Assembly: GCA_937915285.1 (NCBI GenBank)
Contig: CALDNG010000234.1
Location: 1 to 5,746, forward strand
Length of the DNA: 5,746 nt
Source: an uncultured Desulfomonile sp.
GTDB taxonomy: Bacteria > Desulfobacterota > Desulfomonilia > Desulfomonilales > Desulfomonilaceae
Direction: 5' to 3'
Part shown: positions 1 to 5,746 of the stretch, one piece after another
How the letters are laid out: each line of letters starts with the position of its first letter
Position numbering within the stretch: position 1 is the first letter of the stretch
Position numbers and translations under genes: made by a program
The notes under the pieces: model-generated
Database searches by the model: none
The model's input: only the letters and a program-made list of their open reading frames with translations
Told to the model about the DNA's origin: nothing

Positions 1-2
1 TT

Positions 3-188
3 CAGGCTTTCAGACGTATATTCGACTCAAGGGATGAAGAAAAGATCCAGCGGTTGGAGCAGCTAAATAACCCCAACGGGGCATGGGCGTGCGCCAATCA
101 CTTTGAATGCACAAGGGCATGCCCAAAAGAAATTCCCGTCACCAAATGTATCAACATGATTAAGACGGAAATAAAGAAAGCGTTTTGA
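3..188 (+). CDS. sdhB: Succinate dehydrogenase/fumarate reductase iron-sulfur subunit, C-terminal end (5'-truncated)
   Basis: The first 61 codons of the window, ending in TGA, are the C-terminus of the iron-sulfur subunit of complex II (SdhB/FrdB). This subunit passes electrons between the flavoprotein subunit and the membrane quinone site. Visible are the FDSRDE segment (residues 7-12), the N-G-A-W stretch, then a Cys at residue 30, Cys 36 and Cys 40 followed by Pro-Lys. The spacings of 6 and 4 match the second cysteine block of E. coli SdhB (Cys206, Cys212, Cys216), where the first two bind the [3Fe-4S] cluster and the last the middle [4Fe-4S] cluster. The [2Fe-2S] domain and the first part of the [4Fe-4S] domain lie left of the window. 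It is the only plus-strand gene here and converges on the methyltransferase gene. SdhB cannot be told from FrdB on this fragment; the LNNPNGAW wording resembles FrdB slightly more. The family call is firm, the direction of catalysis is not. Confidence 0.85.
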   Translation, partial: QAFRRIFDSRDEEKIQRLEQLNNPNGAWACANHFECTRACPKEIPVTKCINMIKTEIKKAF

Positions 189-195
189 AATTGTT

Positions 196-972
196 TTACG
201 GTTTGGTGGATTCGTATACTGTAACAATTCCCAAGGTCATATAAAAAAAATTTACCTTCCCGAAGCCGGTCTGGCGCAATAACTCGCAAAATGCAGTCGG
301 CTTCGGAAAATCAGCCATTGATTCAGTCAGATAATCGTATGCTGAGACTGACGAAAACATCCGAGTAATGGCCGGGGTCACAATCTTGGAATAGATATTG
401 AACAGGGGCTTCATTAATACTCCTTGAGGTTGTGTCAGTTCCACGATCACAAACCTCGCCCCACTTTTGAGAACCCTGAATATCTCTTCAAGAGCCTTTA
501 CCCTTTGTTCGACATTCCTTATGCAAAATGACGTTATAGCTGCGTCAAAAGTATTGTCACTGAAACTTAACCTCTGCACATCAGAAGAGCAAAAGATGAT
601 GTCCTGCTGAAGCCCCAGTTTCGCAGCCTTTCCCATGCCTACCTTCATCATGTCGCAGGAGGTGTCTACACCTATGACCGTAGTCCCCGGACTTTTTCCT
701 AATATTTTTATCCCTATGTCTCCGGTGCCTGCGCCAACGTCCAAGACCAGTTTGGCAGGGCTCTTCAACAGATCCTCGACCGCACGTCTTCTCCAGTAAC
801 GATCCTGGCCCAAGGACAAAATTACATTCGTTCTGTCATAATACGGAGCTATGTAATCGAACATTTTTCGGTTTTCATCATGATCCATCAGGGAATCCTT
901 CAGAACGCCATCCTCATGGACTCCCGATTGAGAGTAGGTCTTCTCTCTGACTTTTCGATAATTCCATTCCAT
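196..972 (-). CDS. ubiE: UbiE/MenG-family quinone C-methyltransferase (demethylmenaquinone methyltransferase)
   Basis: A 258-residue class I SAM-dependent methyltransferase of the UbiE/COQ5 family, which C-methylates the ring of demethylmenaquinone (and the ubiquinone precursor in species that make it). In order: KMFDYIAPYYDRTN near residues 36-49 and LSLGQDRYWR at 52-61 (family N-terminal signature); motif I VLDVGAGTGD at 76-85; Asp 103 in the VIGVD strand, the expected SAM ribose contact; DAAITSFCIRNV at 143-154 (usually SFGxRNV, so Cys replaces Gly); VELTQP at 177-182; and AYDYLTESMADFP at 211-223, the second family signature. The family usually starts close to the MFDxIA motif, so the N-terminal ~28 residues look extended. 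The start at 972 has AGAGGG 7 nt upstream, but the ATG at 888 also has AAGGA 7 nt upstream, giving 230 residues, and is a real alternative. A menaquinone role is favoured by the complex II neighbour but is inferred. Confidence 0.92.
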   Translation of the reverse strand: MEWNYRKVREKTYSQSGVHEDGVLKDSLMDHDENRKMFDYIAPYYDRTNVILSLGQDRYWRRRAVEDLLKSPAKLVLDVGAGTGDIGIKILGKSPGTTVIGVDTSCDMMKVGMGKAAKLGLQQDIIFCSSDVQRLSFSDNTFDAAITSFCIRNVEQRVKALEEIFRVLKSGARFVIVELTQPQGVLMKPLFNIYSKIVTPAITRMFSSVSAYDYLTESMADFPKPTAFCELLRQTGFGKVNFFYMTLGIVTVYESTKP

Positions 973-979
973 TCAGGTA

Positions 980-985
980 CCCTCT
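980..985 (-). promoter_or_regulatory. Ribosome binding site for the methyltransferase start at 972
   Basis: AGAGGG on the minus strand lies 7 nt before the ATG at 972. It supports the longer start, but a comparable AAGGA (896-900) sits 7 nt before the internal in-frame ATG at 888, so the start is not settled by this site alone. Confidence 0.5.
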
Positions 986-1035
986 GCTATTTCGGTTTCC
1001 TGACCAGCGCAAGCAGTCGCTCATGGTTTGAGTTA

Positions 1036-1064
1036 GAATAAAAAAGAGGTCATTGTGACCTCTT
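1036..1064 (-). terminator. Rho-independent terminator of the glutamate-synthase-type operon
   Basis: Positions 1044-1052 (aagaggtca) and 1056-1064 (tgacctctt) form a perfect 9-bp inverted repeat with a 3-nt loop. Read on the minus strand, the stem is followed at once by six T residues (1045 down to 1040, the first paired in the stem), then ATT. It begins about 30 nt after the stop of the amidotransferase/GXGXG gene, the normal place for an intrinsic terminator. On the plus strand no T-tract follows, so it is one-directional. It implies that the methyltransferase gene beyond it needs its own promoter or depends on read-through. The 60-odd bases between this hairpin and that gene show no convincing -35/-10 pair, only the ribosome binding site. 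Confidence 0.88.
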
Positions 1065-1094
1065 CCGTAAAACAAAATTTTTCGAAAGGCTTGC

Positions 1095-3749
1095 TCAGGC
1101 TGCGGCCCCATCGGCATCCCAAACCGAGTCATCGGTTGAGGGGATTTGCTCTAAAACGGCCAGGGAGACCGCCGTAACTTTTCTATAAACTTCATAGGGT
1201 TTTCTAATCGCTCCATCAACAGTCAGCAACTGCTCAATCTTTATACCAAAGTGTTTCTCGTTTTCAACCAGATAAGGATGAATCAAGTTCCAGTCTGCCA
1301 ATGAGAGTTCAGCGAACACGCCTCCGTTGAGTTGCTCCTCCACCATTTGTCTATAAGGATCGCGAACATAAAGCGCTCCGCCAGACGCAAGAGAAAAGAG
1401 GTTGGACCCGGGATACGGCTTTGGCAGAAATGAAATTTCCCCGTCCTCATCAATGGTCAGTCCGTTCACGACAACAAAGCCTCCTCCGTTCAGAGGATCT
1501 CCTGCCATGAAACTTTCTGCGAGGTAATCAAGCGCTGTGCCGTTGATAACCACTCGGGGTTTGCCCGCAGCGTTTATTAGAGGGCGACCGGCGGCGTTTC
1601 CCAAAACGTAAACCGAGCCCCCCTTTGCGCCATACATGAAACATTGTCCCACATCTCCATGGATCACCACTGTTCCACGCTTCATTATCTGGCCGATCTG
1701 ATCCTGAGCATTTCCATGCACATGGATTTCCATTCCATCTATTCCGCTACCAACATAGTCGCCAGATGATCCGTAGAGGTCCATTCTGACACCATCCGTC
1801 ATTGCGCCAAATCCGCAACCTTCAAATCGCTGCCCCCTGAGGTCAAAAACAACAAAATTTCTCCAGCCGAGTTTGAATGCGGATGCTATCAAGACGGCAT
1901 CACAATCATCGCCCTCCGGTTCAAAGTCGCATGCGTCTACCAGGAGAGCCTTTTCAATTGCCAGAGGTGGCCTGAGCGCCTCACGTGTTTGAAAGTCGAT
2001 ACGGGTCAGGTATCCAAGCTTTAATGTCTCCGTAATAGAGGGAATTGACCTGAAAATGAGGTTGAGTTCGTCGTTGATAAGTCTAACCAGCGCTGAACGC
2101 TTCTTATCCCCTAGAGGAATCTTGCGATCCAGCAACAACGTCAGGCCATCAATAGCGGGGAACAGCATATCACCATCACGTCTGGCATGTTTTCCGATCT
2201 GCCCTATAACCCACCTGAGGGAGCTATAATCCCAAGAAACGGCTCTTTCGCTGAAAAGACCGAACAATTTCATTCGGTCATTCGACTTTAATATTGAAAC
2301 AAGCTCGGCATTCAAGGAATCACCTTCAACAGGTTTGACAACCGCATCCCCAATGTTCATTGGTTTGCGCTTCTCAATTTCCACAAGGGTTCCGAATTTG
2401 TCCCTGCAGGTTAGCTTCATTTCTCCGATTTCATTGGGAGACAAATCAAACATGAACGCTCCACCGTCTGAGGATGAGCCTCCACGAGCGTTCCAGAACT
2501 TGTCTGCAACGGGACTGAACCTGTCATCCTCTGCTGATATTGACTTTAGGGTAGCGTCAATCGCTTGCTTCTCGGAACACAAAAGCCCTATTTGGGCTTC
2601 TCCGTCATAGATGGAGAAAACCTGTGGCCTCAACATTGAAGTGTCGGTAATTCCAAGGAGTTGCAATTTGTTTTCTTCAGGAATGTTACGGGCGATGATA
2701 AAAAACCACGGTCCATCCGGTGATGCGTGAATGTGTGTTGATTGTACGACGTCGTAAAGCTCTTGTTTATCCTTGGGCAATAAATCAAAGTCTAGTTCAC
2801 CGGTTGGCGCCAGGGCCTCGATTATTACTTCCAGGGGATAACCGTACACCCTGTTCCATAGATCAAACAGTAGGACACTTACTTCAGTGTCAGTCATGAA
2901 CTGAGGGGCTATACCCCTCTGTCTCAAATAATCGCAAACGGCATGGTAATTTGCAAAATCCCCGTTGTGCACAAGAGCTTCATTTAGCCCGATGAAAGGA
3001 TGAGCGCCGCCAGGATGCCAGACTCTGCCACGGGTGGGATACCTCTGATGGGCTATCCAGATGTGAGCTGGAAAGTCATCAAGCTTATAATATTTTACAA
3101 CATTTTCTGCATATCCCACAATCTTTAGGATCATCAGGTTGATACCGTGCGACAAAACAAAAGCCTGCTTCTCGCCAAGAGAACTATAGAAACGCCTGTT
3201 TAGAGCATTCGAATTCCGGCTTATGAACTCATCCTCAACCCATCTGTCCTTCATCCCGATGAGACCATATCGTTGCACGAAGGGTTTCATTACATCGGGT
3301 TTTACACGCACAAAGGCTCTCCAAACATCTGGTGGTTTAACTTCCAGTCCTTCCAGTTCCCTATAATCAGGGATGTGGTCTAACATCTCCTCATGCGCCA
3401 CATCGAAATATGGAGTTACAAAGTCCTCCTTAAGCGCCGCCAGGCATGAAGGCTCAAGCAGGGCGATATTAAGCATGTAATGAGTATCAAGGATTTCTCT
3501 TGAAACTCCCAGACGGTCAGGATCAAAACCGACCGCTGCAATGCCTCCGCCCTTGCCATTTCCCCGGTTGTGCATCCGAATCGAGGGCTCAAAAATGTGC
3601 CTTCCAGGCATGGGAATAGTTGAAGCGAAACCGGTTACCCCACAGCCGCCTTCATCCTCACGTTTTACATTTGGCTCGTGATCAAAATCCTGAAGGTCAG
3701 CTAGCCTTGATGCAATTAATCTATCTGCAAAATATCCTTTTGAATTCAT
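1095..3749 (-). CDS. Glutamate synthase-type protein: class-II glutamine amidotransferase domain fused to GXGXG domain
   Basis: An 884-residue protein joining the two outer domains of glutamate synthase large subunit (GltB) without the FMN barrel between them. Numbering from the ATG at 3749: Cys 36 in CGVTGFA is the expected class-II (Ntn) nucleophile, preceded by 35 residues that could be a propeptide as in GltB. HQRYPTRG (234-241), VHNGDFANY (260-268) and TDTE (286-289) are the glutamine-binding and oxyanion motifs of GATase type 2. Roughly residues 445-630 match no domain I recognise. Residues about 636-765 are the glycine-rich GXGXG helix domain (GSSGDYVGSG, GNAQDQIG, VVIHGDVGQ, GGSVYVLGNA). 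The expected role is hydrolysis of glutamine and delivery of ammonia to the partner FMN subunit encoded just upstream. A GTG at 3761 overlaps the upstream stop (GTGA) but has no ribosome binding site; the ATG at 3749 has TGAGGA 5 nt before it and is preferred. Glutamate is the likely product; a relative such as N-methylglutamate synthase cannot be excluded. No membrane segment or signal peptide is seen, so it is cytoplasmic. Confidence 0.9.
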   Translation of the reverse strand: MNSKGYFADRLIASRLADLQDFDHEPNVKREDEGGCGVTGFASTIPMPGRHIFEPSIRMHNRGNGKGGGIAAVGFDPDRLGVSREILDTHYMLNIALLEPSCLAALKEDFVTPYFDVAHEEMLDHIPDYRELEGLEVKPPDVWRAFVRVKPDVMKPFVQRYGLIGMKDRWVEDEFISRNSNALNRRFYSSLGEKQAFVLSHGINLMILKIVGYAENVVKYYKLDDFPAHIWIAHQRYPTRGRVWHPGGAHPFIGLNEALVHNGDFANYHAVCDYLRQRGIAPQFMTDTEVSVLLFDLWNRVYGYPLEVIIEALAPTGELDFDLLPKDKQELYDVVQSTHIHASPDGPWFFIIARNIPEENKLQLLGITDTSMLRPQVFSIYDGEAQIGLLCSEKQAIDATLKSISAEDDRFSPVADKFWNARGGSSSDGGAFMFDLSPNEIGEMKLTCRDKFGTLVEIEKRKPMNIGDAVVKPVEGDSLNAELVSILKSNDRMKLFGLFSERAVSWDYSSLRWVIGQIGKHARRDGDMLFPAIDGLTLLLDRKIPLGDKKRSALVRLINDELNLIFRSIPSITETLKLGYLTRIDFQTREALRPPLAIEKALLVDACDFEPEGDDCDAVLIASAFKLGWRNFVVFDLRGQRFEGCGFGAMTDGVRMDLYGSSGDYVGSGIDGMEIHVHGNAQDQIGQIMKRGTVVIHGDVGQCFMYGAKGGSVYVLGNAAGRPLINAAGKPRVVINGTALDYLAESFMAGDPLNGGGFVVVNGLTIDEDGEISFLPKPYPGSNLFSLASGGALYVRDPYRQMVEEQLNGGVFAELSLADWNLIHPYLVENEKHFGIKIEQLLTVDGAIRKPYEVYRKVTAVSLAVLEQIPSTDDSVWDADGAAA

Positions 3750-3754
3750 TTCGA

Positions 3755-3760
3755 TCCTCA
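3755..3760 (-). promoter_or_regulatory. Ribosome binding site deciding the amidotransferase gene start
   Basis: TGAGGA on the minus strand contains the TGA stop of the FMN-subunit gene and lies 5 nt before the ATG at 3749. The longer GTG start at 3761 has no purine-rich site in the preceding 20 bases. The stop codon sitting inside the ribosome binding site suggests translational coupling, which would keep the two subunits in step. Confidence 0.65.
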
Positions 3761-5293
3761 CTTGCCGGTAGTTCTTATGTCGTCGTCCACAAGCCCTGAA
3801 GTATAATCAAGGTGCCCTAATACTTCGGTTTTTCCGACAAGTTCCTTTATGCTCGACATACCGAGTCTGAACAATATCTGCCTAAGTTGGTCTCTCCAGC
3901 ATGACAGCATATTTATAATACGCTGTGTTCCCCACGCAAGATCCATCAGTGCGACCAGCTCCAGATCGGTGGTGGCAATGCCCCGGGCGCACCCTCGACC
4001 ACTCTCGCAATTATGGCAACGAATACATTCCAGGGCCACAAGTTCGGGGGTTCCAGTGACAACGCCATCAGCTCCAAGAGCCACTGCCTTGGCGATATCA
4101 TAAGCTGTTCTAACACCACCGGAGGCTATCAAGGTCACCTTGTCTCTTACACCTTCATTCACTAGGAAGTTGTGAACCTTGGGTATAGCGTATTCTATAG
4201 GCATAGCTATGTTCTTCTTGGCGACATCCGGGGCCGCTCCGGTGCCTCCGTAGGATCCGTCCAGATGAACTATGTGCGCCCCAGCGTAATATGATCCAAT
4301 TGCAACCATGTCCACGTCTGATGGAGTGGAGACCTTGACGGAAACCAGAGCCTTCGTGTTGATGGCCTTTATCCAGTCTACGTGTTTCTTGTGGTCTTCG
4401 ACTGAATACACCGAATGGAAAGGAAATGGACTGAAGAGAGAGGAACCTGGGACGGTTTCCCGTATCCTGGCCACGGCCTCTGTGACTTTTGATCCCAGCA
4501 AATGTCCTCCCAGTCCTGGCTTTGCGCCCTGGGCGTACTTGAATTCTACAATCCTGACTCTTTGAATGGTCTCTTCTTTTACACCAAACAGACCTGTGGC
4601 CACCTGAGTTATGATGTTATTGTCAAAGGGGTAGAGCGCCTCAGGATAACCTCCTTCGCCAGTGCAGGTAAATGAACCCCATGCTGCAAAAGCCCTTATC
4701 CTGCTGAGCATGGTTGTCTGGGAGATAGACCCGAAAGACATACCACCGCCATAAACAGGGATTGGTATCGTAATGTCGAATCGACCGTCCCCCCGTTTGT
4801 TCAGAGAAATGGAAGTGTCTATGGAATTGACGTCGAGATCCCTCCTAGGAGGCTTCTTGGGAAAACGCAATCTGAGCTTGTCAAAACCACCTTCGGTTGC
4901 GCCGACACGATATTCAATGTCACTTTTGGGTAACTTCCCCGTCTCTGCCATATACCATGTGCTCATGAGCAATTCGGGAGTCCACCGGTTATCACCAAGC
5001 GCCCTGGAACTAGAGTTATAACCAACTTTGATAGCCTTCTGCGGGCAGCTTGAAACACACCGGTTTGACTTCCTGGAGCAGTCTATGCCCAGGCATAGAT
5101 GATCGAGGGGAACTCCAAGCTTGTTACCCTTAGTCTCAAATACATTCTCAGGACATATCGCCACGCATTTAAGACAATTGTTACAGGCGTCAGAGACTAT
5201 CACGGAATATTTGCCCAATCCCCTGCGAAATCTTGATGGTGTCCTGACAATCTCTGTAGTGGGAGCCTGACTCCATATATTCTTGTATGACAT
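3758..5293 (-). CDS. FMN-binding glutamate synthase subunit with N-terminal ferredoxin domain (archaeal-type GltB core)
   Basis: A 511-residue cytoplasmic protein carrying the synthase site of an 'archaeal-type' glutamate synthase. Residues ~30-90 form a bacterial ferredoxin-like domain: Cys 37, 40, 43 and 47-Pro (regular CxxCxxCxxxCP) and a less regular second set, Cys 67, 72, 79 and 83-Pro. Residues ~175-490 are the FMN-binding TIM barrel: GGGMSFGSIS (182-191), CTGEGGYPE (210-218), KYAQGAKPGLGGHL (252-265), HLDGSYGGTGAAP (343-355), the phosphate-binding ASGGVRTAYDIAKA (390-403) and GADGV (407-411). Cys 423, 426, 429 and 435 follow directly; in GltB three cysteines here hold a [3Fe-4S] cluster next to FMN. 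The reaction expected is reductive transfer of glutamine-derived ammonia to 2-oxoglutarate. The gene starts 15 nt after the upstream paralogue, with GAGGG (5304-5308) 10 nt before the ATG, and ends 8 nt before the amidotransferase gene's preferred start. No NAD(P)H-binding domain is present, so electrons probably come through the ferredoxin domain. The family call is firm; the exact substrate is inferred. Confidence 0.92.
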   Translation of the reverse strand: MSYKNIWSQAPTTEIVRTPSRFRRGLGKYSVIVSDACNNCLKCVAICPENVFETKGNKLGVPLDHLCLGIDCSRKSNRCVSSCPQKAIKVGYNSSSRALGDNRWTPELLMSTWYMAETGKLPKSDIEYRVGATEGGFDKLRLRFPKKPPRRDLDVNSIDTSISLNKRGDGRFDITIPIPVYGGGMSFGSISQTTMLSRIRAFAAWGSFTCTGEGGYPEALYPFDNNIITQVATGLFGVKEETIQRVRIVEFKYAQGAKPGLGGHLLGSKVTEAVARIRETVPGSSLFSPFPFHSVYSVEDHKKHVDWIKAINTKALVSVKVSTPSDVDMVAIGSYYAGAHIVHLDGSYGGTGAAPDVAKKNIAMPIEYAIPKVHNFLVNEGVRDKVTLIASGGVRTAYDIAKAVALGADGVVTGTPELVALECIRCHNCESGRGCARGIATTDLELVALMDLAWGTQRIINMLSCWRDQLRQILFRLGMSSIKELVGKTEVLGHLDYTSGLVDDDIRTTGK

Positions 5294-5303
5294 TATCTAA
5301 ATT

Positions 5304-5308
5304 CCCTC
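5304..5308 (-). promoter_or_regulatory. Ribosome binding site for the FMN-subunit gene
   Basis: GAGGG on the minus strand begins immediately after the TAA stop of the upstream paralogue (5309-5311) and stands 10 nt before the ATG at 5293, slightly longer than usual spacing. It is the only candidate in the 15-nt gap and fixes this as an operon junction with no room for a separate promoter. Confidence 0.6.
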
Positions 5309-5698
5309 TTAAGAGCTGCTATCCATGAATAATTGCGCAAAAGTGTCACTTTCAAGGTTTTCCTTAAACATCACGCGTCCCTGTTCACCTCGCAAGCGTC
5401 GGGCTTCTCTTATTCCCATGGCGCCCATCATCTCGAGCAACTGGTTGTGCCATGCCCCTATCAGATTGACCATACGACCAGCGCCATAAGACGGATCTAT
5501 GCCAGCTATGTCTACCGGACAGTCTCCCCCTTCCCGACAGTTTCGGCAAACCCGACATTCGAGCGCTATCAGGAGAGGTATGTCCACGCCTACCAGGTTG
5601 GCTCCGCAAAGGATTGACTTTATGACGTGTTCCGCCATTGCGATGCCACCCGAGACAAGGAGACTCACCTCATCGCGAAAAGTGGCTCTTACCAGAGC
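5309..5698 (-). CDS. Second FMN-binding glutamate synthase-family protein, C-terminal end (5' part missing)
   Basis: The last 129 codons of a paralogue of the neighbouring FMN subunit, cut off at the contig end. Shared landmarks, in the same order, are RDEVSLLVSGGI (phosphate-binding strand of the barrel, matching RDKVTLIASGGV next door), CGAN for GADG, IALECRVCRNC for VALECIRCHNC, a fourth cysteine six residues on (DCPVDI versus GCARGI), GRMVNLIGAWHNQL for TQRIINMLSCWRDQL, and MGIREARRLRGE for LGMSSIKELVGK. Everything before this, including most of the barrel and any N-terminal domain, is absent. The open frame runs on into the adapter, where a GTG gives a false start beginning MCSSDL, a translation of adapter sequence; the true reading begins at ALVRATF. 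It is cotranscribed with the two genes downstream. Whether it is catalytic, or a partner of the other subunit, cannot be told from this part. Confidence 0.85.
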   Translation of the reverse strand, partial: ALVRATFRDEVSLLVSGGIAMAEHVIKSILCGANLVGVDIPLLIALECRVCRNCREGGDCPVDIAGIDPSYGAGRMVNLIGAWHNQLLEMMGAMGIREARRLRGEQGRVMFKENLESDTFAQLFMDSSS

Positions 5699-5699
5699 T

Positions 5700-5746
5700 A
5701 GATCGGAAGAGCACACGTCTGAACTCCAGTCACGAGTGGATAGCTC
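5700..5746. other. Illumina TruSeq-type adapter with index (sequencing contamination)
   Basis: From 5700 the sequence reads agatcggaagagc, then acacgtctgaactccagtcac to 5733, which is the standard TruSeq indexed adapter with no mismatch over 34 bases. The next six bases, gagtgg (5734-5739), agree with my recollection of TruSeq index 23, and the last bases atagctc differ at one position from the adapter continuation atatctc. This is not genomic DNA. Base 5700 itself could be the A of the adapter or a ligated A-tail, so the last trustworthy genomic base is about 5699. Confidence 0.98.

Noticed and set aside
243..306. A 9-bp inverted repeat (260-268 with 298-306), followed on the minus strand by eight T residues at 243-250, resembling a terminator
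   Set aside because: It lies inside the methyltransferase coding region with a 29-nt loop and a 9-nt gap before the T run; the T run encodes ordinary Phe-Phe-Tyr codons of the family C-terminus. Probably chance.
973..1035. A promoter for the methyltransferase gene (TTGCGC, 17 nt, TAGCAG on the minus strand)
   Set aside because: The -10 element matches the consensus poorly and overlaps the ribosome binding site region; not strong enough to annotate.
914..1132. A 72-residue minus-strand reading frame bridging the gap between the methyltransferase and the amidotransferase gene
   Set aside because: It overlaps two genes in other frames and runs straight through the terminator hairpin; it has no recognisable domain.
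3000..3445. A repeated 12-mer (agcgccgccagg) near 3002 and 3433
   Set aside because: Two copies only, in coding sequence, in different contexts and without any flanking similarity; consistent with chance.
3749..3761. GTG at 3761 as the start of the amidotransferase gene (4-nt GTGA overlap)
   Set aside because: No ribosome binding site precedes it, whereas the ATG four codons later has TGAGGA at 5-nt spacing. It remains possible and changes only four residues.
4308..5021. Plus-strand reading frames of about 80-85 codons opposite the FMN-subunit gene
   Set aside because: They are antisense to a clearly conserved gene, lack convincing initiation signals and show no known motif.
5309..5716. A complete 135-residue gene starting with GTG at 5716
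   Set aside because: The first six residues (MCSSDL) are translated from sequencing adapter; the real gene is a 5'-truncated fragment that starts outside the contig.

Overview
This is a short stretch of bacterial chromosome of moderate GC content, with genes packed tightly on the minus strand and one convergent gene end on the plus strand. Both ends cut through genes. The right-hand ~47 bases are not genomic: they are an Illumina TruSeq-type adapter. The window is therefore probably a complete short contig, likely from a metagenome or draft assembly. The split, ferredoxin-bearing ('archaeal-type') glutamate synthase genes, lying beside a succinate dehydrogenase/fumarate reductase subunit and a quinone methyltransferase, suggest an anaerobic or respiratory bacterium, perhaps of the Desulfobacterota/deltaproteobacterial kind. 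That placement is inference from gene style, not a measured phylogeny.

Layout from left to right: (1) 3-188, plus strand, the last 61 codons of an SdhB/FrdB-type iron-sulfur subunit. (2) 196-972, minus strand, a UbiE/MenG quinone C-methyltransferase whose stop lies 7 nt from the sdhB stop (convergent). (3) 973-1094, a 122-nt gap holding a strong rho-independent terminator that reads on the minus strand and closes the operon to its right. (4) 1095-3749, minus strand, a large protein with an N-terminal class-II glutamine amidotransferase domain and a C-terminal GXGXG domain of glutamate synthase. (5) 3758-5293, minus strand, the FMN-binding synthase subunit with an N-terminal two-cluster ferredoxin domain. 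(6) 5309-5698, minus strand, the C-terminal 129 codons of a second FMN-domain paralogue, cut off by the adapter. (7) 5700-5746, adapter and index sequence.

Genes 4-6 are spaced 8 and 15 nt apart, so they form one operon read from right to left. The class-II domain should release ammonia from glutamine. The FMN/Fe-S subunit would perform the reductive half of a glutamate-synthase-type reaction, and the GXGXG region would act as the structural spacer known from GltB. Compared with canonical GltB, the FMN barrel has been taken out of the middle of the polypeptide and is encoded separately, leaving a fusion of the two outer domains. A second barrel paralogue sits next to it. No GltD-like NAD(P)H subunit is visible, so the electron donor is open; the built-in ferredoxin domain suggests ferredoxin. 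The exact product (glutamate, or a relative such as N-methylglutamate) cannot be decided from sequence alone. The operon promoter lies beyond the right edge.
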